This document shows, piece by piece, positions 8,500-18,429 of a DNA stretch of 32,018 nt. Each line of letters begins with the position of its first letter. Position 1 is the stretch's first letter. The notes below the pieces were generated by a model. The model was not told where the DNA came from. It saw only the letters and a program-made list of their open reading frames with translations, and searched no databases. The stretch lies in NCBI RefSeq assembly GCF_016900895.1, contig NZ_JAFEUN010000053.1:1-32018 (forward strand), given 5' to 3'. Source of the stretch: Parashewanella hymeniacidonis. Its GTDB lineage: Bacteria; Pseudomonadota; Gammaproteobacteria; Enterobacterales; Shewanellaceae. The position numbers were made by a program, and so were the translations under genes.

Positions 8500-9390
8500 A
8501 TGACAAGATTAAGAATTGCACTTCAAAAATCAGGCCGACTTGCGACCGAATCACTAAAACTGCTTAAAAAATGTGGTATTCGTTTAAATATTAATGAACA
8601 GCGATTAATTGCACATTCAGATAATCTTCCAATTGATATCTTGAGAGTTCGTGACGATGACATTCCGGGCTTGGTCATGGACGGCGTGGTTGACATAGGG
8701 ATCGTCGGTGAAAATGTACTGATTGAAGAGCAGTATGAGCGTGAATTCATCAATAAAGCTGCAAGTTATGAAAAAATACGAGTACTCGATTTCGGTCAAT
8801 GTCGCTTATCGTTGGCAGTGACATCTGAGTTTGACTACCAAGGCATTGAGTCGTTAAATAAACTCCGTATTGCAACATCTTACCCTAACCTGTTACGAAA
8901 GTTTATGAGTAGCAAAGGCTATGAATTTGAAGATTGTAAGCTTAAGGGATCTGTCGAAGTAGCGCCGAGAGCCGGACTTGCTGATGCAATATGCGATTTA
9001 GTCTCAACAGGAGCAACATTAGAAGCTAACGGGCTAATTGAAAAAGACGTTATTTTTCGTTCTAGAGCTTGCGTAATACAATCGGCAAGTAATATTGACC
9101 AAACTAAGCAAGAACTCATTAATAAAATCATGTCTCGTATCAATGGAGTTATACAAGCTAAAGAAAGCAAGTACATTATGCTCCATGCTCCAAAAGATAA
9201 CTTACAAAACATCATCAACCTACTTCCAGGTGCCGGAAACCCAACCATTATGTCATTGACCAATAGAGAAGATATGGTTGCAGTTCACGCAGTCAGTAGC
9301 GAAGACATTTTTTGGGACACCATGGAAGAATTAAAACTATTGGGAGCCAGCTCAATTCTCATTCTACCAATTGAAAAGATGATGGGGTAA
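8500..9390 (+). CDS. hisG: ATP phosphoribosyltransferase (long form)
   Basis: HisG joins ATP and PRPP to phosphoribosyl-ATP, the first and feedback-controlled step of histidine synthesis. The 296 residues are the long, HisZ-independent form (E. coli has 299). The N-terminus [16 protein letters not shown] and DIGIVGENV are characteristic. [27 protein letters not shown] near residue 151 is the PRPP-binding signature. About the last 75 residues form the ACT-like domain that binds histidine. It is the first structural gene after the attenuator; hisD starts 3 bases after its stop. Confidence 0.97.
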   Translation: MTRLRIALQKSGRLATESLKLLKKCGIRLNINEQRLIAHSDNLPIDILRVRDDDIPGLVMDGVVDIGIVGENVLIEEQYEREFINKAASYEKIRVLDFGQCRLSLAVTSEFDYQGIESLNKLRIATSYPNLLRKFMSSKGYEFEDCKLKGSVEVAPRAGLADAICDLVSTGATLEANGLIEKDVIFRSRACVIQSASNIDQTKQELINKIMSRINGVIQAKESKYIMLHAPKDNLQNIINLLPGAGNPTIMSLTNREDMVAVHAVSSEDIFWDTMEELKLLGASSILILPIEKMMG

Positions 9391-9393
9391 CAA

Positions 9394-10695
9394 ATGCACA
9401 AAGTCGTTTGGTCTCAGCTCAGTTCGGAACAAAAAAGCGCCGTGCTTCAACGTTCTCAACTTGTGAATGATGAGGCACTTCAAATTGATGTAAATGACAT
9501 CATTCAACAAGTCAGAAGAAATGGTGATTCAACCTTATTTGAATTAACCAAAAAGTACGATGGTGCGGACATAACTAGACTCAAGGTTGCTGCATCAGAA
9601 ATTGCGACGGCGACAACGTTGCTTTCACAAGAACTAAAGCAAGCGATAGATGTTGCCTTTAATAATATCAATGCATTTCATCGTGCACAGCTGTCCCAAA
9701 CTGAGGTAATTGAAACAAGTCCAGGAATAAAGTGCGAGCTAAGAACTGAAGCCGTTCAATCGGTGGGACTTTATATACCAGGTGGAACTGCACCACTCCT
9801 TTCGACCACCTTGATGCTTGCGATCCCTGCCATGATTGCAGGCTGTGAACGTAAAGTGTTAGTTTCTCCTCCTCCAATCAATCCTGCAATTTTATACATT
9901 GCTGATTTATGTGGTGTTGATGAGATCTACCAAGTTGGCGGTGCTCAAGCTGTTGCAGCACTCGCTTATGGTACAGAATCAATTAAGCCAGTGGATAAAA
10001 TCTTTGGCCCGGGTAATCGTTTTGTTACTCAGGCTAAAAATCAAATTGCCGCTGATAATTCAACAACGTGCACCATTGATATGCCAGCAGGACCATCTGA
10101 AGTTTTGGTGATTGCAGACGAGCAAGCTAACCCTAGCTTTATTGCTTCAGATCTTTTATCACAAGCTGAACATGGTGTTGACTCACAGGTGATTCTTGTT
10201 ACTACATCCGATCGTTTAGCGTTTGAAGTTGATAATCAAATAGCCCAGTATCTGAAGCAACTCTCTCGAAGTGAAACCGCTATTGAAGCACTGAAAAATA
10301 GTCGAACAGTTATTGTCAACTCGCTAAAACAAGCTGTTGAGGTTTCAAATTGTTATGCACCAGAACATTTGATCATCCAAACGGATGATGCATCACAGCT
10401 CGTGAATGATATTCGCTGTGCAGGCTCAGTATTTGTTGGTGCATATTCTCCAGAATCCGCTGGTGATTACGCCAGTGGTACTAATCACGTATTACCAACA
10501 TATGGTTACTCAAAATCAGTCTCAAGCTTGTCATTGGCTGATTTTCAGCGACGGTTTACTGTGCAAACACTGAACAAAGACGGTTTTATGAACCTCAGTG
10601 ACACCGTTATTGAGCTTGCTATTGAAGAACAATTGGATGCACACGCTCTAGCGATAGAAGTTCGTAAACAAGCGATTCTACAGGAGAAAACGTAA
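9394..10695 (+). CDS. hisD: Histidinol dehydrogenase
   Basis: HisD is a zinc enzyme that oxidises histidinol to histidine in two NAD-dependent steps, the last reactions of the pathway. The 433 residues are full length. GLYIPGGTAPLLSTTLML, VGGAQAVAALAYGT, KIFGPGNRFV and MPAGPSEVLVIAD are conserved cofactor and substrate segments. LSQAEHGVDSQ contains the catalytic Glu-His pair and zinc ligands, and SAGDYASGTNHVLPT is the C-terminal signature. Its TAA shares its last base with the hisC ATG (TAATG). Confidence 0.97.
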   Translation: MHKVVWSQLSSEQKSAVLQRSQLVNDEALQIDVNDIIQQVRRNGDSTLFELTKKYDGADITRLKVAASEIATATTLLSQELKQAIDVAFNNINAFHRAQLSQTEVIETSPGIKCELRTEAVQSVGLYIPGGTAPLLSTTLMLAIPAMIAGCERKVLVSPPPINPAILYIADLCGVDEIYQVGGAQAVAALAYGTESIKPVDKIFGPGNRFVTQAKNQIAADNSTTCTIDMPAGPSEVLVIADEQANPSFIASDLLSQAEHGVDSQVILVTTSDRLAFEVDNQIAQYLKQLSRSETAIEALKNSRTVIVNSLKQAVEVSNCYAPEHLIIQTDDASQLVNDIRCAGSVFVGAYSPESAGDYASGTNHVLPTYGYSKSVSSLSLADFQRRFTVQTLNKDGFMNLSDTVIELAIEEQLDAHALAIEVRKQAILQEKT

Positions 10696-11771
10696 TGGCA
10701 AAGGAAAATTCTATAGTATCGCTATTAAGGGAAGATTTGTCTGATCTAAAACCTTACCAAAGTGCCCGAAGAATTGGTGGTAAAGGTAAAATATTTATCA
10801 ATGCGAATGAATCTCCATTTGCCAATGTTGATCTTGGTGCTGTGAACTTCGACACGATTAATCGTTATCCTGAACAGCAACCAGAGCGCTTAGTTGAAGC
10901 CTATGCAAACTATGCAAATGTAGAACCTCAAAATGTTGTCTGTACTCGTGGGGCTGATGAAGCCATAGAGCTATTAATTAGAACATTCTGTAACGTAGGA
11001 AAAGACAGCATAAGCTATTTTGCGCCCAGTTACGGTATGTATCAGATATCAGCAAAAACTTGTGGGATCCGTTCTATTCAAGTTCCGTTTAACGATGATT
11101 ACACTCTACCTTCTGACTGGAGTAATACTGAGAAAAGTAAGCTTACCTTCATTTGCAACCCAAATAACCCTACAGGAACAATTATTACACCTAGTGACAT
11201 TAAGGCTGTGCTTAACAGAACACCCTTTGGTTTGGTTGTTGTTGATGAAGCGTACATCGATTTTTCAATAGAAAATACGGTGACAGATTTAGTTAAAGAG
11301 TACCCAAACCTTGTCGTATTACGGACGCTATCTAAAGCTTTTGCCTTAGCAGGATTGAGGTGTGGTTTTTTAATCTCATCACCTCAAGTGACTCAACAGG
11401 TACTTAAGGTACTTGCACCATATCCCGTTTCTGTTCCTGTAGAACAAATTGCGACACAAGCATTGTCTTCAACGGGTATCACACTAATGAAACAACAAAG
11501 GCAACTCATTGAACAAAATAGACAACTGTTAATGGATGCCCTGATAGGTATAGCACAAAAGGTTTTACCGAGTGCCAGCAATTTTGTTTATGCCGAATTC
11601 GATGATGCAGATGCGATTTGGAGTGAATTAGTTGATCAAGAAATTATTGCCCGCAGGTACGTCGTAGAAAAACTAAAAAATGGCATACGATTTACGATAG
11701 GTTCTACAGCAGAGAACTACACTCTCATCAATTTATTTAATAACATAAAGCAACTTAAGGATGAACAGTAA
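10695..11771 (+). CDS. hisC: Histidinol-phosphate aminotransferase
   Basis: HisC transfers an amino group from glutamate to imidazole acetol phosphate, giving histidinol phosphate. It is a class I/II PLP enzyme; 358 residues is the normal length. [10 protein letters not shown] binds [13 protein letters not shown] follows, and the Schiff-base lysine lies in [21 protein letters not shown] near the C-terminus holds the substrate-carboxylate arginine. The start overlaps the hisD stop as TAATG, with AGGAG just upstream, and the stop overlaps hisB in the same way, so translation is probably coupled. Confidence 0.96.
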   Translation: MAKENSIVSLLREDLSDLKPYQSARRIGGKGKIFINANESPFANVDLGAVNFDTINRYPEQQPERLVEAYANYANVEPQNVVCTRGADEAIELLIRTFCNVGKDSISYFAPSYGMYQISAKTCGIRSIQVPFNDDYTLPSDWSNTEKSKLTFICNPNNPTGTIITPSDIKAVLNRTPFGLVVVDEAYIDFSIENTVTDLVKEYPNLVVLRTLSKAFALAGLRCGFLISSPQVTQQVLKVLAPYPVSVPVEQIATQALSSTGITLMKQQRQLIEQNRQLLMDALIGIAQKVLPSASNFVYAEFDDADAIWSELVDQEIIARRYVVEKLKNGIRFTIGSTAENYTLINLFNNIKQLKDEQ

Positions 11772-12859
11772 TGCCTCAATACTTACCTACATCAAAAACA
11801 AAAATACTGTTCATCGACCGTGACGGAACATTGGTTAAAGAACCAGAGATAGACAAGCAGCTGGATAGCATTTCAAAATTAGAATTTGAACCCGATGTTA
11901 TCCCTGCACTTGTTGAATTACAAAATTATGGCTACCAATTGGTGATGGTAAGCAATCAAGATGGGCTTGGTACGGATTCGTTTCCTCAAGCTGATTTCGA
12001 TGCTCCACACAATTTATTGATGAATATATTTGAAAGCCAAAATATCCAATTCGACAACGTGCTTATTTGCCCTCATTTTGACGAGGATAATTGCAGCTGC
12101 CGAAAACCTAAACTTGGCTTAGTTAAACATTTACTCATTAATGGTTGCATTGATTTTGAATCGTCTGCCGTTATTGGTGATCGGGTAACAGATGTTGAGC
12201 TCGCAAATGCCATGGGAATTAAGGGCATTAAGTACGACCGAGACAGTATTAATTGGCGAGAAATCGTAAAACTCTTAACTTCAATAAACCGTAAAGCTAA
12301 AGTTGAACGCAATACAAGCGAAACAAAAATAAGTGTCGCTGTAGATTTAGACTCTACAAATAAAAGCACAATTCACACTGGGATTGGCTTTTACGACCAC
12401 ATGCTTGATCAGATTGCTACCCATGGCGGCTTTGAACTGAATCTAATGGTTAATGGTGATCTCCATATCGATGATCACCACAGCGTTGAAGATACCGCAA
12501 TTAGTCTCGGCCAAGCACTACGTAAAGCACTGGGTAATAAAAGAGGCATTAACCGTTTCGGTTTTTCTCTGCCTATGGATGAATCCAGAGGTGAATGCCT
12601 GATTGACTTGTCAGGTCGCGCCTATTGTAAATATGAAGCGGAACTCGGTCGTGAAAAGGTGGGGGAAATGGCCACTGAAATGGTACCACACTTCTTTCGC
12701 TCATTTGCAGATGGACTGGCTTGCACGCTTCATATTAGTGCTGAAGGCGACAATGAACATCATGTTGTTGAAGCATTATTTAAATCTTTAGGGCGTGCGT
12801 TAAGACAAGCGATTAAAGTTGAAGGTACAGAGTTACCATCAAGTAAGGGAACCTTGTGA
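11771..12859 (+). CDS. hisB: Bifunctional histidinol-phosphatase / imidazoleglycerol-phosphate dehydratase
   Basis: A fusion of the two activities, as in enterics, with 362 residues. The N-terminal HAD phosphatase (about 1-165) has [12 protein letters not shown] with the nucleophilic Asp, VSNQDGLGT, the zinc-binding [17 protein letters not shown] and [12 protein letters not shown]. The C-terminal dehydratase (about 175-362) has [18 protein letters not shown] and [17 protein letters not shown], whose His, Asp and Glu residues bind the two manganese ions, and a second metal-binding [15 protein letters not shown]. The two steps are not consecutive (HisC acts between them). The stop overlaps the hisH start codon. 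Confidence 0.97.
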   Translation: MPQYLPTSKTKILFIDRDGTLVKEPEIDKQLDSISKLEFEPDVIPALVELQNYGYQLVMVSNQDGLGTDSFPQADFDAPHNLLMNIFESQNIQFDNVLICPHFDEDNCSCRKPKLGLVKHLLINGCIDFESSAVIGDRVTDVELANAMGIKGIKYDRDSINWREIVKLLTSINRKAKVERNTSETKISVAVDLDSTNKSTIHTGIGFYDHMLDQIATHGGFELNLMVNGDLHIDDHHSVEDTAISLGQALRKALGNKRGINRFGFSLPMDESRGECLIDLSGRAYCKYEAELGREKVGEMATEMVPHFFRSFADGLACTLHISAEGDNEHHVVEALFKSLGRALRQAIKVEGTELPSSKGTL

Positions 12860-13479
12860 CTATGACAAACAAAAGCATGGAGAATGCTACGGTGATTATT
12901 GATACCGGCGTATGCAATTTAACTTCAGTTTATCAGGCGCTCATTAGAGTTACTGACAATGTCATCGTTGCTAGTGACGCACGAACCATCAGCAACAGTG
13001 CAAGAGTGCTATTACCGGGTGTAGGCGCTGCACCTGCTGGAATGAAGTCTTTAAATGATCTTCATTTAATCAACGTGATAAAAAGCCTTCAGCAGCCCGT
13101 CTTAGGCATTTGTTTAGGAATGCAGCTATTAGCGCGATCGTCAACCGAAGGTGGCGTGGTTACTGATTGTTTGGATGTGATATCAACAGACATTATTGAA
13201 TTGGAGTGTCATGAACAATCACTGCCGCATATGGGCTGGAATAAACTATTAGGTTTTGAGCAACATCCAATTTTTGCTGGACTTGATGCTAAAAGTTTTA
13301 CCTACTTTGTTCATAGCTTTTGCGCCCCGGTGAGTAAATTTACCATCGCTACTTGCGAGTATGGGCAACTTTTTAGTGCTGGAATTGCTAGCGATAACTT
13401 TATTGGGCTGCAATTTCACCCAGAAAAAAGTAGCACTATTGGCTCCAAAATTCTCACAAACTTCTGTGCAATGAGGTAA
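12856..13479 (+). CDS. hisH: Imidazole glycerol phosphate synthase, glutaminase subunit
   Basis: HisH hydrolyses glutamine and channels ammonia to HisF. The 207-residue class I amidotransferase shows [12 protein letters not shown] (oxyanion region), [10 protein letters not shown] with the nucleophilic Cys, and LQFHPEKSS with the catalytic His and Glu. The GTG at 12856 is preferred because GGGA lies 5 bases upstream and it overlaps the hisB stop as GTGA. An ATG at 12862 is the alternative and removes two residues. Some ordinarily conserved N-terminal positions differ from E. coli, but the triad is complete. Confidence 0.95.
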   Translation: MTMTNKSMENATVIIDTGVCNLTSVYQALIRVTDNVIVASDARTISNSARVLLPGVGAAPAGMKSLNDLHLINVIKSLQQPVLGICLGMQLLARSSTEGGVVTDCLDVISTDIIELECHEQSLPHMGWNKLLGFEQHPIFAGLDAKSFTYFVHSFCAPVSKFTIATCEYGQLFSAGIASDNFIGLQFHPEKSSTIGSKILTNFCAMR

Positions 13480-13481
13480 AA

Positions 13482-14219
13482 ATGATAATTCCAGCAGTCG
13501 ATCTCATTGATGGCAAAGTCGTGAGATTATTTCAGGGCGATTACGCCCAACAAACTGATTTTGATGTTGAACCACTAGCACAACTTCTTAGTTACCAACA
13601 ACAAGGTGCAGAGTGGCTCCACATCGTTGATTTGACGGGGGCTAAATCCCCAAATAAACGACAACTGACATTGATCAAGACATTAGCCGCTAGACTATCC
13701 GCCTCTGTTCAAGTAGGTGGTGGAATACGAACTAAACAACAAGTAAAAGAGCTTCTTGATGCAGGTGTATCTCGTGTCGTTATCGGATCGTTAGCGGTTA
13801 AACAGCCACGACTTGTCTCTGAATGGTTCAAAGAATTTGGAAATGAAAAAATCTGTTTAGCGTTGGACATCAACATTGATGAAAAAGGAAACAAAATAGT
13901 TGCTGTTTCTGGTTGGCAGCAAGCATCTGAATACACAATCGAGCAACTGATTCAACAATATCAAATTGTTGGTCTAAAACACGCTTTAGTGACGGACATC
14001 AGTTGCGACGGCACATTATCGGGATCAAATGTAAATTTGTACAAAGAACTCCACCAGCAGTTTCCAGACATTCACTGGCAAGCCTCTGGCGGTATTGGCA
14101 ATCTGAGTAACGTATCCTCAGTCAAACAGAGTGGTGCGCACAGTTTGATCATAGGCAAGGCACTTTTAATCAATGAGTTTAATGTCGAGGAGGCTATTTC
14201 ATGCTGGCAAAACGCATAA
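13482..14219 (+). CDS. hisA: Phosphoribosylformimino-5-aminoimidazole carboxamide ribotide isomerase
   Basis: HisA performs the Amadori rearrangement of ProFAR to PRFAR. It is a (beta/alpha)8 barrel of 245 residues. [21 protein letters not shown] opens the barrel with the catalytic Asp8; the second acid is in [21 protein letters not shown] and [12 protein letters not shown] are the two phosphate-binding Gly motifs. It has a GAGG ribosome binding site just upstream and overlaps hisF by 19 bases. Confidence 0.97.
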   Translation: MIIPAVDLIDGKVVRLFQGDYAQQTDFDVEPLAQLLSYQQQGAEWLHIVDLTGAKSPNKRQLTLIKTLAARLSASVQVGGGIRTKQQVKELLDAGVSRVVIGSLAVKQPRLVSEWFKEFGNEKICLALDINIDEKGNKIVAVSGWQQASEYTIEQLIQQYQIVGLKHALVTDISCDGTLSGSNVNLYKELHQQFPDIHWQASGGIGNLSNVSSVKQSGAHSLIIGKALLINEFNVEEAISCWQNA

Positions 14220-14974
14220 TACCTTGCTTAGATGTTAGAGATGGAAAAGTGGTTAAAGGCGTCCAATTCAAAAACCATAAAATCGTTGGAGAAATCGTTG
14301 ATTTAGCGAAGTATTACTCCGATGAGGGTGCAGATGAATTGGTGTTTTACGACATTACAGCCAGCGCTCATGGTTATGGGGTTGATAAGGGTTGGATCGA
14401 AAGCATTGCCGAACAAATAGATATTCCATTTTGTGTAGCTGGTGGCATTAAATCTATCGATCAAGCCCGCAACGTATTGAAGCATGGAGCAGATAAAGTG
14501 TCTGTGAACTCTCCTGCACTTTCTGATCCTAGCCTGATCCAACGATTACAGGATGAATTTGGAAAACAATGCATTGTTGTAGGTATCGACTCGTATTTCG
14601 ATGCTAATACAAACAATTATAAGGTTAAACAATTCACTGGTGATGAACACACATCCTCTTTTACACAGTGGAAAACATTAGATTGGGTAGAAGAAGTACA
14701 AAAACTTGGTTGTGGAGAAATTGTGCTGAATGCGATTAATCAAGATGGTGTTAGAAATGGTTATGACTTAAAGCAACTTGCCCAAGTAAGAAGGATTTGT
14801 GACGTACCATTAATCGCCTCTGGCGGTGCAGGCTCGACTCAACACTTTATCGATGTATTTAAAAACATAAACGTAGACGGAGCACTCGCAGCAAGTATTT
14901 TTCATAAACGTGTAATTTCGATTGATAAGCTCAAAAAAGAATTAGAACATAATGATATTTGCATAAGGCCATAA
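14201..14974 (+). CDS. hisF: Imidazole glycerol phosphate synthase, cyclase subunit
   Basis: HisF takes ammonia from HisH and cyclises PRFAR to imidazole glycerol phosphate and AICAR. It is a 257-residue (beta/alpha)8 barrel related to His[21 protein letters not shown] carries the first catalytic Asp, and [10 protein letters not shown] the second. [14 protein letters not shown] and [12 protein letters not shown] are the phosphate-binding loops. The start lies inside hisA with a strong GAGGAGG at 14187-14193, so the 19-base overlap is real. A normal HisH partner gene lies just upstream. Confidence 0.97.
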   Translation: MLAKRIIPCLDVRDGKVVKGVQFKNHKIVGEIVDLAKYYSDEGADELVFYDITASAHGYGVDKGWIESIAEQIDIPFCVAGGIKSIDQARNVLKHGADKVSVNSPALSDPSLIQRLQDEFGKQCIVVGIDSYFDANTNNYKVKQFTGDEHTSSFTQWKTLDWVEEVQKLGCGEIVLNAINQDGVRNGYDLKQLAQVRRICDVPLIASGGAGSTQHFIDVFKNINVDGALAASIFHKRVISIDKLKKELEHNDICIRP

Positions 14975-14975
14975 G

Positions 14976-15590
14976 ATGAAGAAATTAAATGATGAACAGA
15001 TATGCAGCATTGATTGGCAAAAGTTAAACGGCTTGGTGCCTGCTATTGTACAAGACTTCCATTCTGGCCAAGTCTTAATGCTTGGTTATATGAATGAACA
15101 AGCCATTATTAAGACTCAAGTTGAAGAGAAGGTAACATTCTTTAGTCGCAGCAAAAATAGACTTTGGACCAAAGGTGAGTCGTCTGAAAATTATCTGCAT
15201 TTAAAATCAATAGCGGTTGATTGTGACAATGATGCACTTTTGATCCAAGCTGTTCCCGATGGCCCAACATGCCACTTGAACACACCAAGTTGTTGGGATG
15301 AAAAAGATGTTGACCCTTTTCTACTCAATTTAATCAAGCTGATTGAGAAAAGAAAACAAAAAGGTCCGTCATCAAGCTATACCCGCTCACTCTTTGAGTC
15401 TGGTACTAAGCGAATTGCGCAAAAAGTTGGAGAAGAAGGTGTTGAAACTGCTTTAGCTGCTGCAACTGAAGATAAACAAGAATTAATCAACGAAGCTTCT
15501 GACCTAATATTTCATTTGCTAGTATTGCTCGAAGATCAGGAGTTGTCATTTAAACAAGTCATTAATCGTTTAGATGAAAGGCGCAATTAG
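14976..15590 (+). CDS. hisI: Bifunctional phosphoribosyl-AMP cyclohydrolase / phosphoribosyl-ATP pyrophosphatase
   Basis: HisIE carries out steps two and three of the pathway. The N-terminal cyclohydrolase (about 1-110) has MLGYMNEQA, FFSRSKNRLWTKGESS and the zinc residues in VDCDNDALLIQA and PTCHLNTPSCW. The C-terminal pyrophosphatase (about 118-204), a MazG-like helical domain, has SYTRSLFESGTKRIAQKVGE and EGVETALAA. The 204 residues are the enteric fusion length. It is the last his gene. No intrinsic terminator follows; a MITE-like element begins six bases after its stop. Confidence 0.97.
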   Translation: MKKLNDEQICSIDWQKLNGLVPAIVQDFHSGQVLMLGYMNEQAIIKTQVEEKVTFFSRSKNRLWTKGESSENYLHLKSIAVDCDNDALLIQAVPDGPTCHLNTPSCWDEKDVDPFLLNLIKLIEKRKQKGPSSSYTRSLFESGTKRIAQKVGEEGVETALAAATEDKQELINEASDLIFHLLVLLEDQELSFKQVINRLDERRN

Positions 15591-15595
15591 AATAC

Positions 15596-15826
15596 TACCA
15601 ATTACAGTAATTAAGTTCACAACTCAGAGCTCTGTACGCCATCAAAGGGCAAGGCTAAAGCTTTCCAATACTGCGTTAAACGTTTTTGCATTATCCCGAC
15701 AAAAGCACGAAGTGCGTTGAACGCCAGTTTTGTATGGCGGCCGTAGGAAATATTGCTGCAAACATGCGTCTTGTACTGAAAATCTTTACCTCTTGCTGAA
15801 TGGGAAGTTAATTACTGTAATTGGTA
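15596..15826. mobile_element. MITE-like element with 19-bp terminal inverted repeats
   Basis: TACCAATTACAGTAATTAA at 15596-15614 is the exact reverse complement of 15808-15826. The repeats bound a 231-bp stretch with no ORF. If the outermost TA is the target duplication, the arms are 17 bp, as expected for MITEs mobilised by IS630/Tc1-mariner-type transposases; that family assignment is inference. Similarity continues imperfectly inward for several bases. The inside has small hairpin-forming stretches such as GCACGAAGTGC. It fills nearly the whole gap between hisI and the P450 gene. Confidence 0.65.
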
Positions 15827-15830
15827 TAAT
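15821..15830 (+). promoter_or_regulatory. Extended -10 promoter for the P450 gene
   Basis: TTGGTATAAT contains a TGnTATAAT extended -10 with a consensus TATAAT hexamer at 15825-15830. The TG comes from the right repeat of the MITE-like element and the last bases from flanking DNA. No good -35 is seen, as is usual for extended -10 promoters. Transcription would start near 15837, next to the GGAGG ribosome binding site (15838-15842), giving an unusually short leader. Confidence 0.5.
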
Positions 15831-15847
15831 ATTATCTGGAGGAATTA

Positions 15848-17221
15848 ATGCTGTCTCTTAAGGATTTACCTATGCCACCTGCGAGTGGCCTTCTTGGACA
15901 TGTTAGCCTCCTTAATAAACCTGATATTCACAAAAAGCTTATAAGTTGGTATAAAAATTATGGTGACCTCTACAGAATTAAGCTTGGTCTAAATAATGCG
16001 CTCGTAGTATGCGATCGAGCTACAATTCAAGACATTTTGAAAAAGAGGCCATCCATTTTTAGGCGTTCCAGTTTAATCGAAGATAGGTTCGAAGAAGCTG
16101 GGATCAATGGTGTGTTTTCTTCTGAAGGAGATAATTGGGTTCAAAACCGTCAACTTTCAGAAGCCATTTTCGTTTCGAATCATATTCAAAATTTCACCCC
16201 TATTTTAATGAAAATCACTCAGCGTCTTCATAAGCGTTTTTTGCATCTTGCAACCACAGACGCTGATGTAGATTTACTTAAAGAGTTTAAAAGATATACC
16301 GTTGATATAACAACAAATTTAGCATTTGGAGAAGATTTAAATACCTTGAATTTATCAGAGAGTAAACTTGAACAAAGTTTAGAACTGATCTTTCCGATGA
16401 TAAACCAAAGATGCCTTTCTCCTCTTCCACTTTGGCGTTACGTGAAAATGCCCGCAGATAGACGGTTTGACTCCGCAATTAAATACATTAAAGAACAGGT
16501 TCAAAAATTCATTCAGCACCAAAAAGCACTTCTTATTCAGAACCCATCATTGAGTCAACAGCCACAGAATATGCTGCAAATGATGCTGATTGCACAACAA
16601 AAAAATCAAGACCTTAGCGATGAAATGATCATTGCAAACGCCGTTACTATGCTACTGGCGGGCGAAGACACTACCGCAAATACACTTACGTGGATGGTCC
16701 ATCAAATCTCTGATAGACCACTTGTAAAGCAAAAAATATTGAATGAATTAACAGAAATAGATTTTAAAACCACGCCTGAGATTTTGAAGCAGCGATTTAC
16801 ATACATAACAGCAATAGCACTTGAAGCCATGAGGCAAAAACCTGTAGCACCACTGTTATACATTGAGCCAAATAAGAATACCGTTGTGCAAGATGTCATC
16901 GTAAAAGCAGGAACACTTCTCATATTAGCGCTAAATGCATGTTCAAATGATAAATCTGTTTTTGAACGATCTTTTGAATTTGAACCAGAACGATGGCTTG
17001 GAAATCATTCAAACTCAACTAACGAAATTTTGCCCTTTGGTGGAGGAAGTAGAATGTGCCCTGGGCGCTCGTTAGCGATGACTGAAATTAAACTCGCATT
17101 TTCTACCTTAATGAAGGACTTTGATGTTATCCCACTGCAATCAAGTGCCTCAGTAGAAGAGCATTTTACATTTACACTCTCACCAAAAACATTCATGTGT
17201 AAAATTGTGTTTAATCACTAG
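15848..17221 (+). CDS. Cytochrome P450
   Basis: A haem-thiolate monooxygenase of 457 residues. The C-helix WxxxR motif is WVQNR (97-101), the oxygen-activating I-helix is LLAGEDTTANTLTW (269-282), the ExxR pair is Glu326/Arg329 in LEAMRQ, FEFEPERWLG is the PERF-like region, and PFGGGSRMCPGRSLA places the haem-ligand Cys at 404. There is no N-terminal anchor, so it is probably soluble. The substrate cannot be told. The sequence looks more like the CYP4/CYP102-type class with the PPASGLLGH N-terminus than like short bacterial camphor-type enzymes. No ferredoxin or reductase gene is nearby. The start ATG has a strong GGAGG 5 bases upstream. It is convergent with thiH. Confidence 0.93.
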   Translation: MLSLKDLPMPPASGLLGHVSLLNKPDIHKKLISWYKNYGDLYRIKLGLNNALVVCDRATIQDILKKRPSIFRRSSLIEDRFEEAGINGVFSSEGDNWVQNRQLSEAIFVSNHIQNFTPILMKITQRLHKRFLHLATTDADVDLLKEFKRYTVDITTNLAFGEDLNTLNLSESKLEQSLELIFPMINQRCLSPLPLWRYVKMPADRRFDSAIKYIKEQVQKFIQHQKALLIQNPSLSQQPQNMLQMMLIAQQKNQDLSDEMIIANAVTMLLAGEDTTANTLTWMVHQISDRPLVKQKILNELTEIDFKTTPEILKQRFTYITAIALEAMRQKPVAPLLYIEPNKNTVVQDVIVKAGTLLILALNACSNDKSVFERSFEFEPERWLGNHSNSTNEILPFGGGSRMCPGRSLAMTEIKLAFSTLMKDFDVIPLQSSASVEEHFTFTLSPKTFMCKIVFNH

Positions 17222-17243
17222 AGTAGATGCGATTGAGATAAAA

Positions 17244-17292
17244 GAGAGTTGAATAACAGGTATTGAAGCTTAATCGAGGTAATTCAACTCTC
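17244..17292 (-). terminator. Possible terminator after thiH
   Basis: GAGAGTTGAAT (17244-17254) and ATTCAACTCTC (17282-17292) form an 11-bp perfect stem around a 27-base loop in the 87-base gap between the convergent P450 and thiH genes. On the minus strand the stem is followed by TTTTAT, suiting the thi operon. On the plus strand there is no T-run. The long loop weakens the case. Confidence 0.4.
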
Positions 17293-17308
17293 ACAGAAGA
17301 CACTAACA

Positions 17309-18424
17309 CTAGTTAATCCATTCGGATTCCCAGTCTTTAAACACTGGAGTTAAGCCCTTACTTTTAATTGCAGCAACAACTTCATAGACACTTCGTTCAT
17401 CGCCTATTTCAAATTGATTAAGTTCTTCATTAGGATGTAAATAGCCTCCTGGTTCTGTTGAACTTCCTGCACTCGTTTGAGTGATCCCTAAAGAAATAAT
17501 ATTATCCCGAAAATCAGCTGATTCTCGTGTAGACAAACTGATGTCAAGTTGAGGGTTAAATAACCTAAATGCACTGATTAACTGTACAAGACCGATATCA
17601 GTTAATTCAACTTTCGGGTTAACCCCGCCAACACAAGGGCGTAATCTTGGCAGAGAAACACTGTATCGACTTCGCCAGTATTTATGTTCTAGATAATATA
17701 AGTGATGACCCATTAACAGTGCATCAAGACGCCAATCATCCAGACCTAATAATACCCCTAAGCCAATTTTATCTACTTGAGCTCTTCCAAGGCGATCTGG
17801 CGTTTCCAGTCGATATTGGAAGTCGGACTTATGCCCTCGAGTATGATGCTGGCGATAGGTTTCAGGATGATAGGTCTCTTGATAGACCATCACCGCATCC
17901 ATCCCCTTTTCAGCCAGACTCTTGTATTCATTCTCTTTTAACGGTTGAACTTCAAATGCGATATAACTGAAATATTGCTTTATGATTGGCATAATTTCAC
18001 TAAAGTATTTAATGCCAACCTTTGTTTCATGCTCACCAGAAACAATCAAGATAGAATCATAACCTTGTGCTTTGATGATTTCACATTCTTGACGAATTTC
18101 ATCATGAGATAAAATTTTTCTCTTAATTTTATTACTCATAGTAAAACCACAATAGTCGCACTCATTAGCGCATAGGTTTGAAACATACATTGGCAAATAC
18201 ATACCAATATTAGAACCGAATCTTTTGCGAGTATTACTCACAGAGGCCTGAGCCATCTGTTCTATATAGGGCTCTGCAGCTGGCGACAGTAAAGCTAAGA
18301 GACTATCAAGGTTTCGCTCTGGTTGATTAAGCGCCCTTTCGACATCTTTATCCGTTGTCGAATAAATTTTCAATGCCAACTCATCCCGAGGGATGTTTTT
18401 AAACACATCAGTAAAAGTATTCAT
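17309..18424 (-). CDS. thiH: 2-iminoacetate synthase (tyrosine lyase) ThiH
   Basis: ThiH is a radical-SAM enzyme that cleaves tyrosine to p-cresol and dehydroglycine, the C2-N unit of the thiazole ring, and acts with ThiG. The 371 residues match the E. coli enzyme (377). The cluster motif CxxxCxxC is Cys85, Cys89 and Cys92 in NLCANECDYCGF. ILIVSGEHETKVG and SAGSSTEPGGY are further conserved segments. It is the last gene of the thi operon, starting 5 bases after thiG. Use of ThiH rather than ThiO (glycine oxidase) indicates the tyrosine-dependent route. Confidence 0.96.
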   Translation of the reverse strand: MNTFTDVFKNIPRDELALKIYSTTDKDVERALNQPERNLDSLLALLSPAAEPYIEQMAQASVSNTRKRFGSNIGMYLPMYVSNLCANECDYCGFTMSNKIKRKILSHDEIRQECEIIKAQGYDSILIVSGEHETKVGIKYFSEIMPIIKQYFSYIAFEVQPLKENEYKSLAEKGMDAVMVYQETYHPETYRQHHTRGHKSDFQYRLETPDRLGRAQVDKIGLGVLLGLDDWRLDALLMGHHLYYLEHKYWRSRYSVSLPRLRPCVGGVNPKVELTDIGLVQLISAFRLFNPQLDISLSTRESADFRDNIISLGITQTSAGSSTEPGGYLHPNEELNQFEIGDERSVYEVVAAIKSKGLTPVFKDWESEWIN

Positions 18425-18429
18425 AAGGC

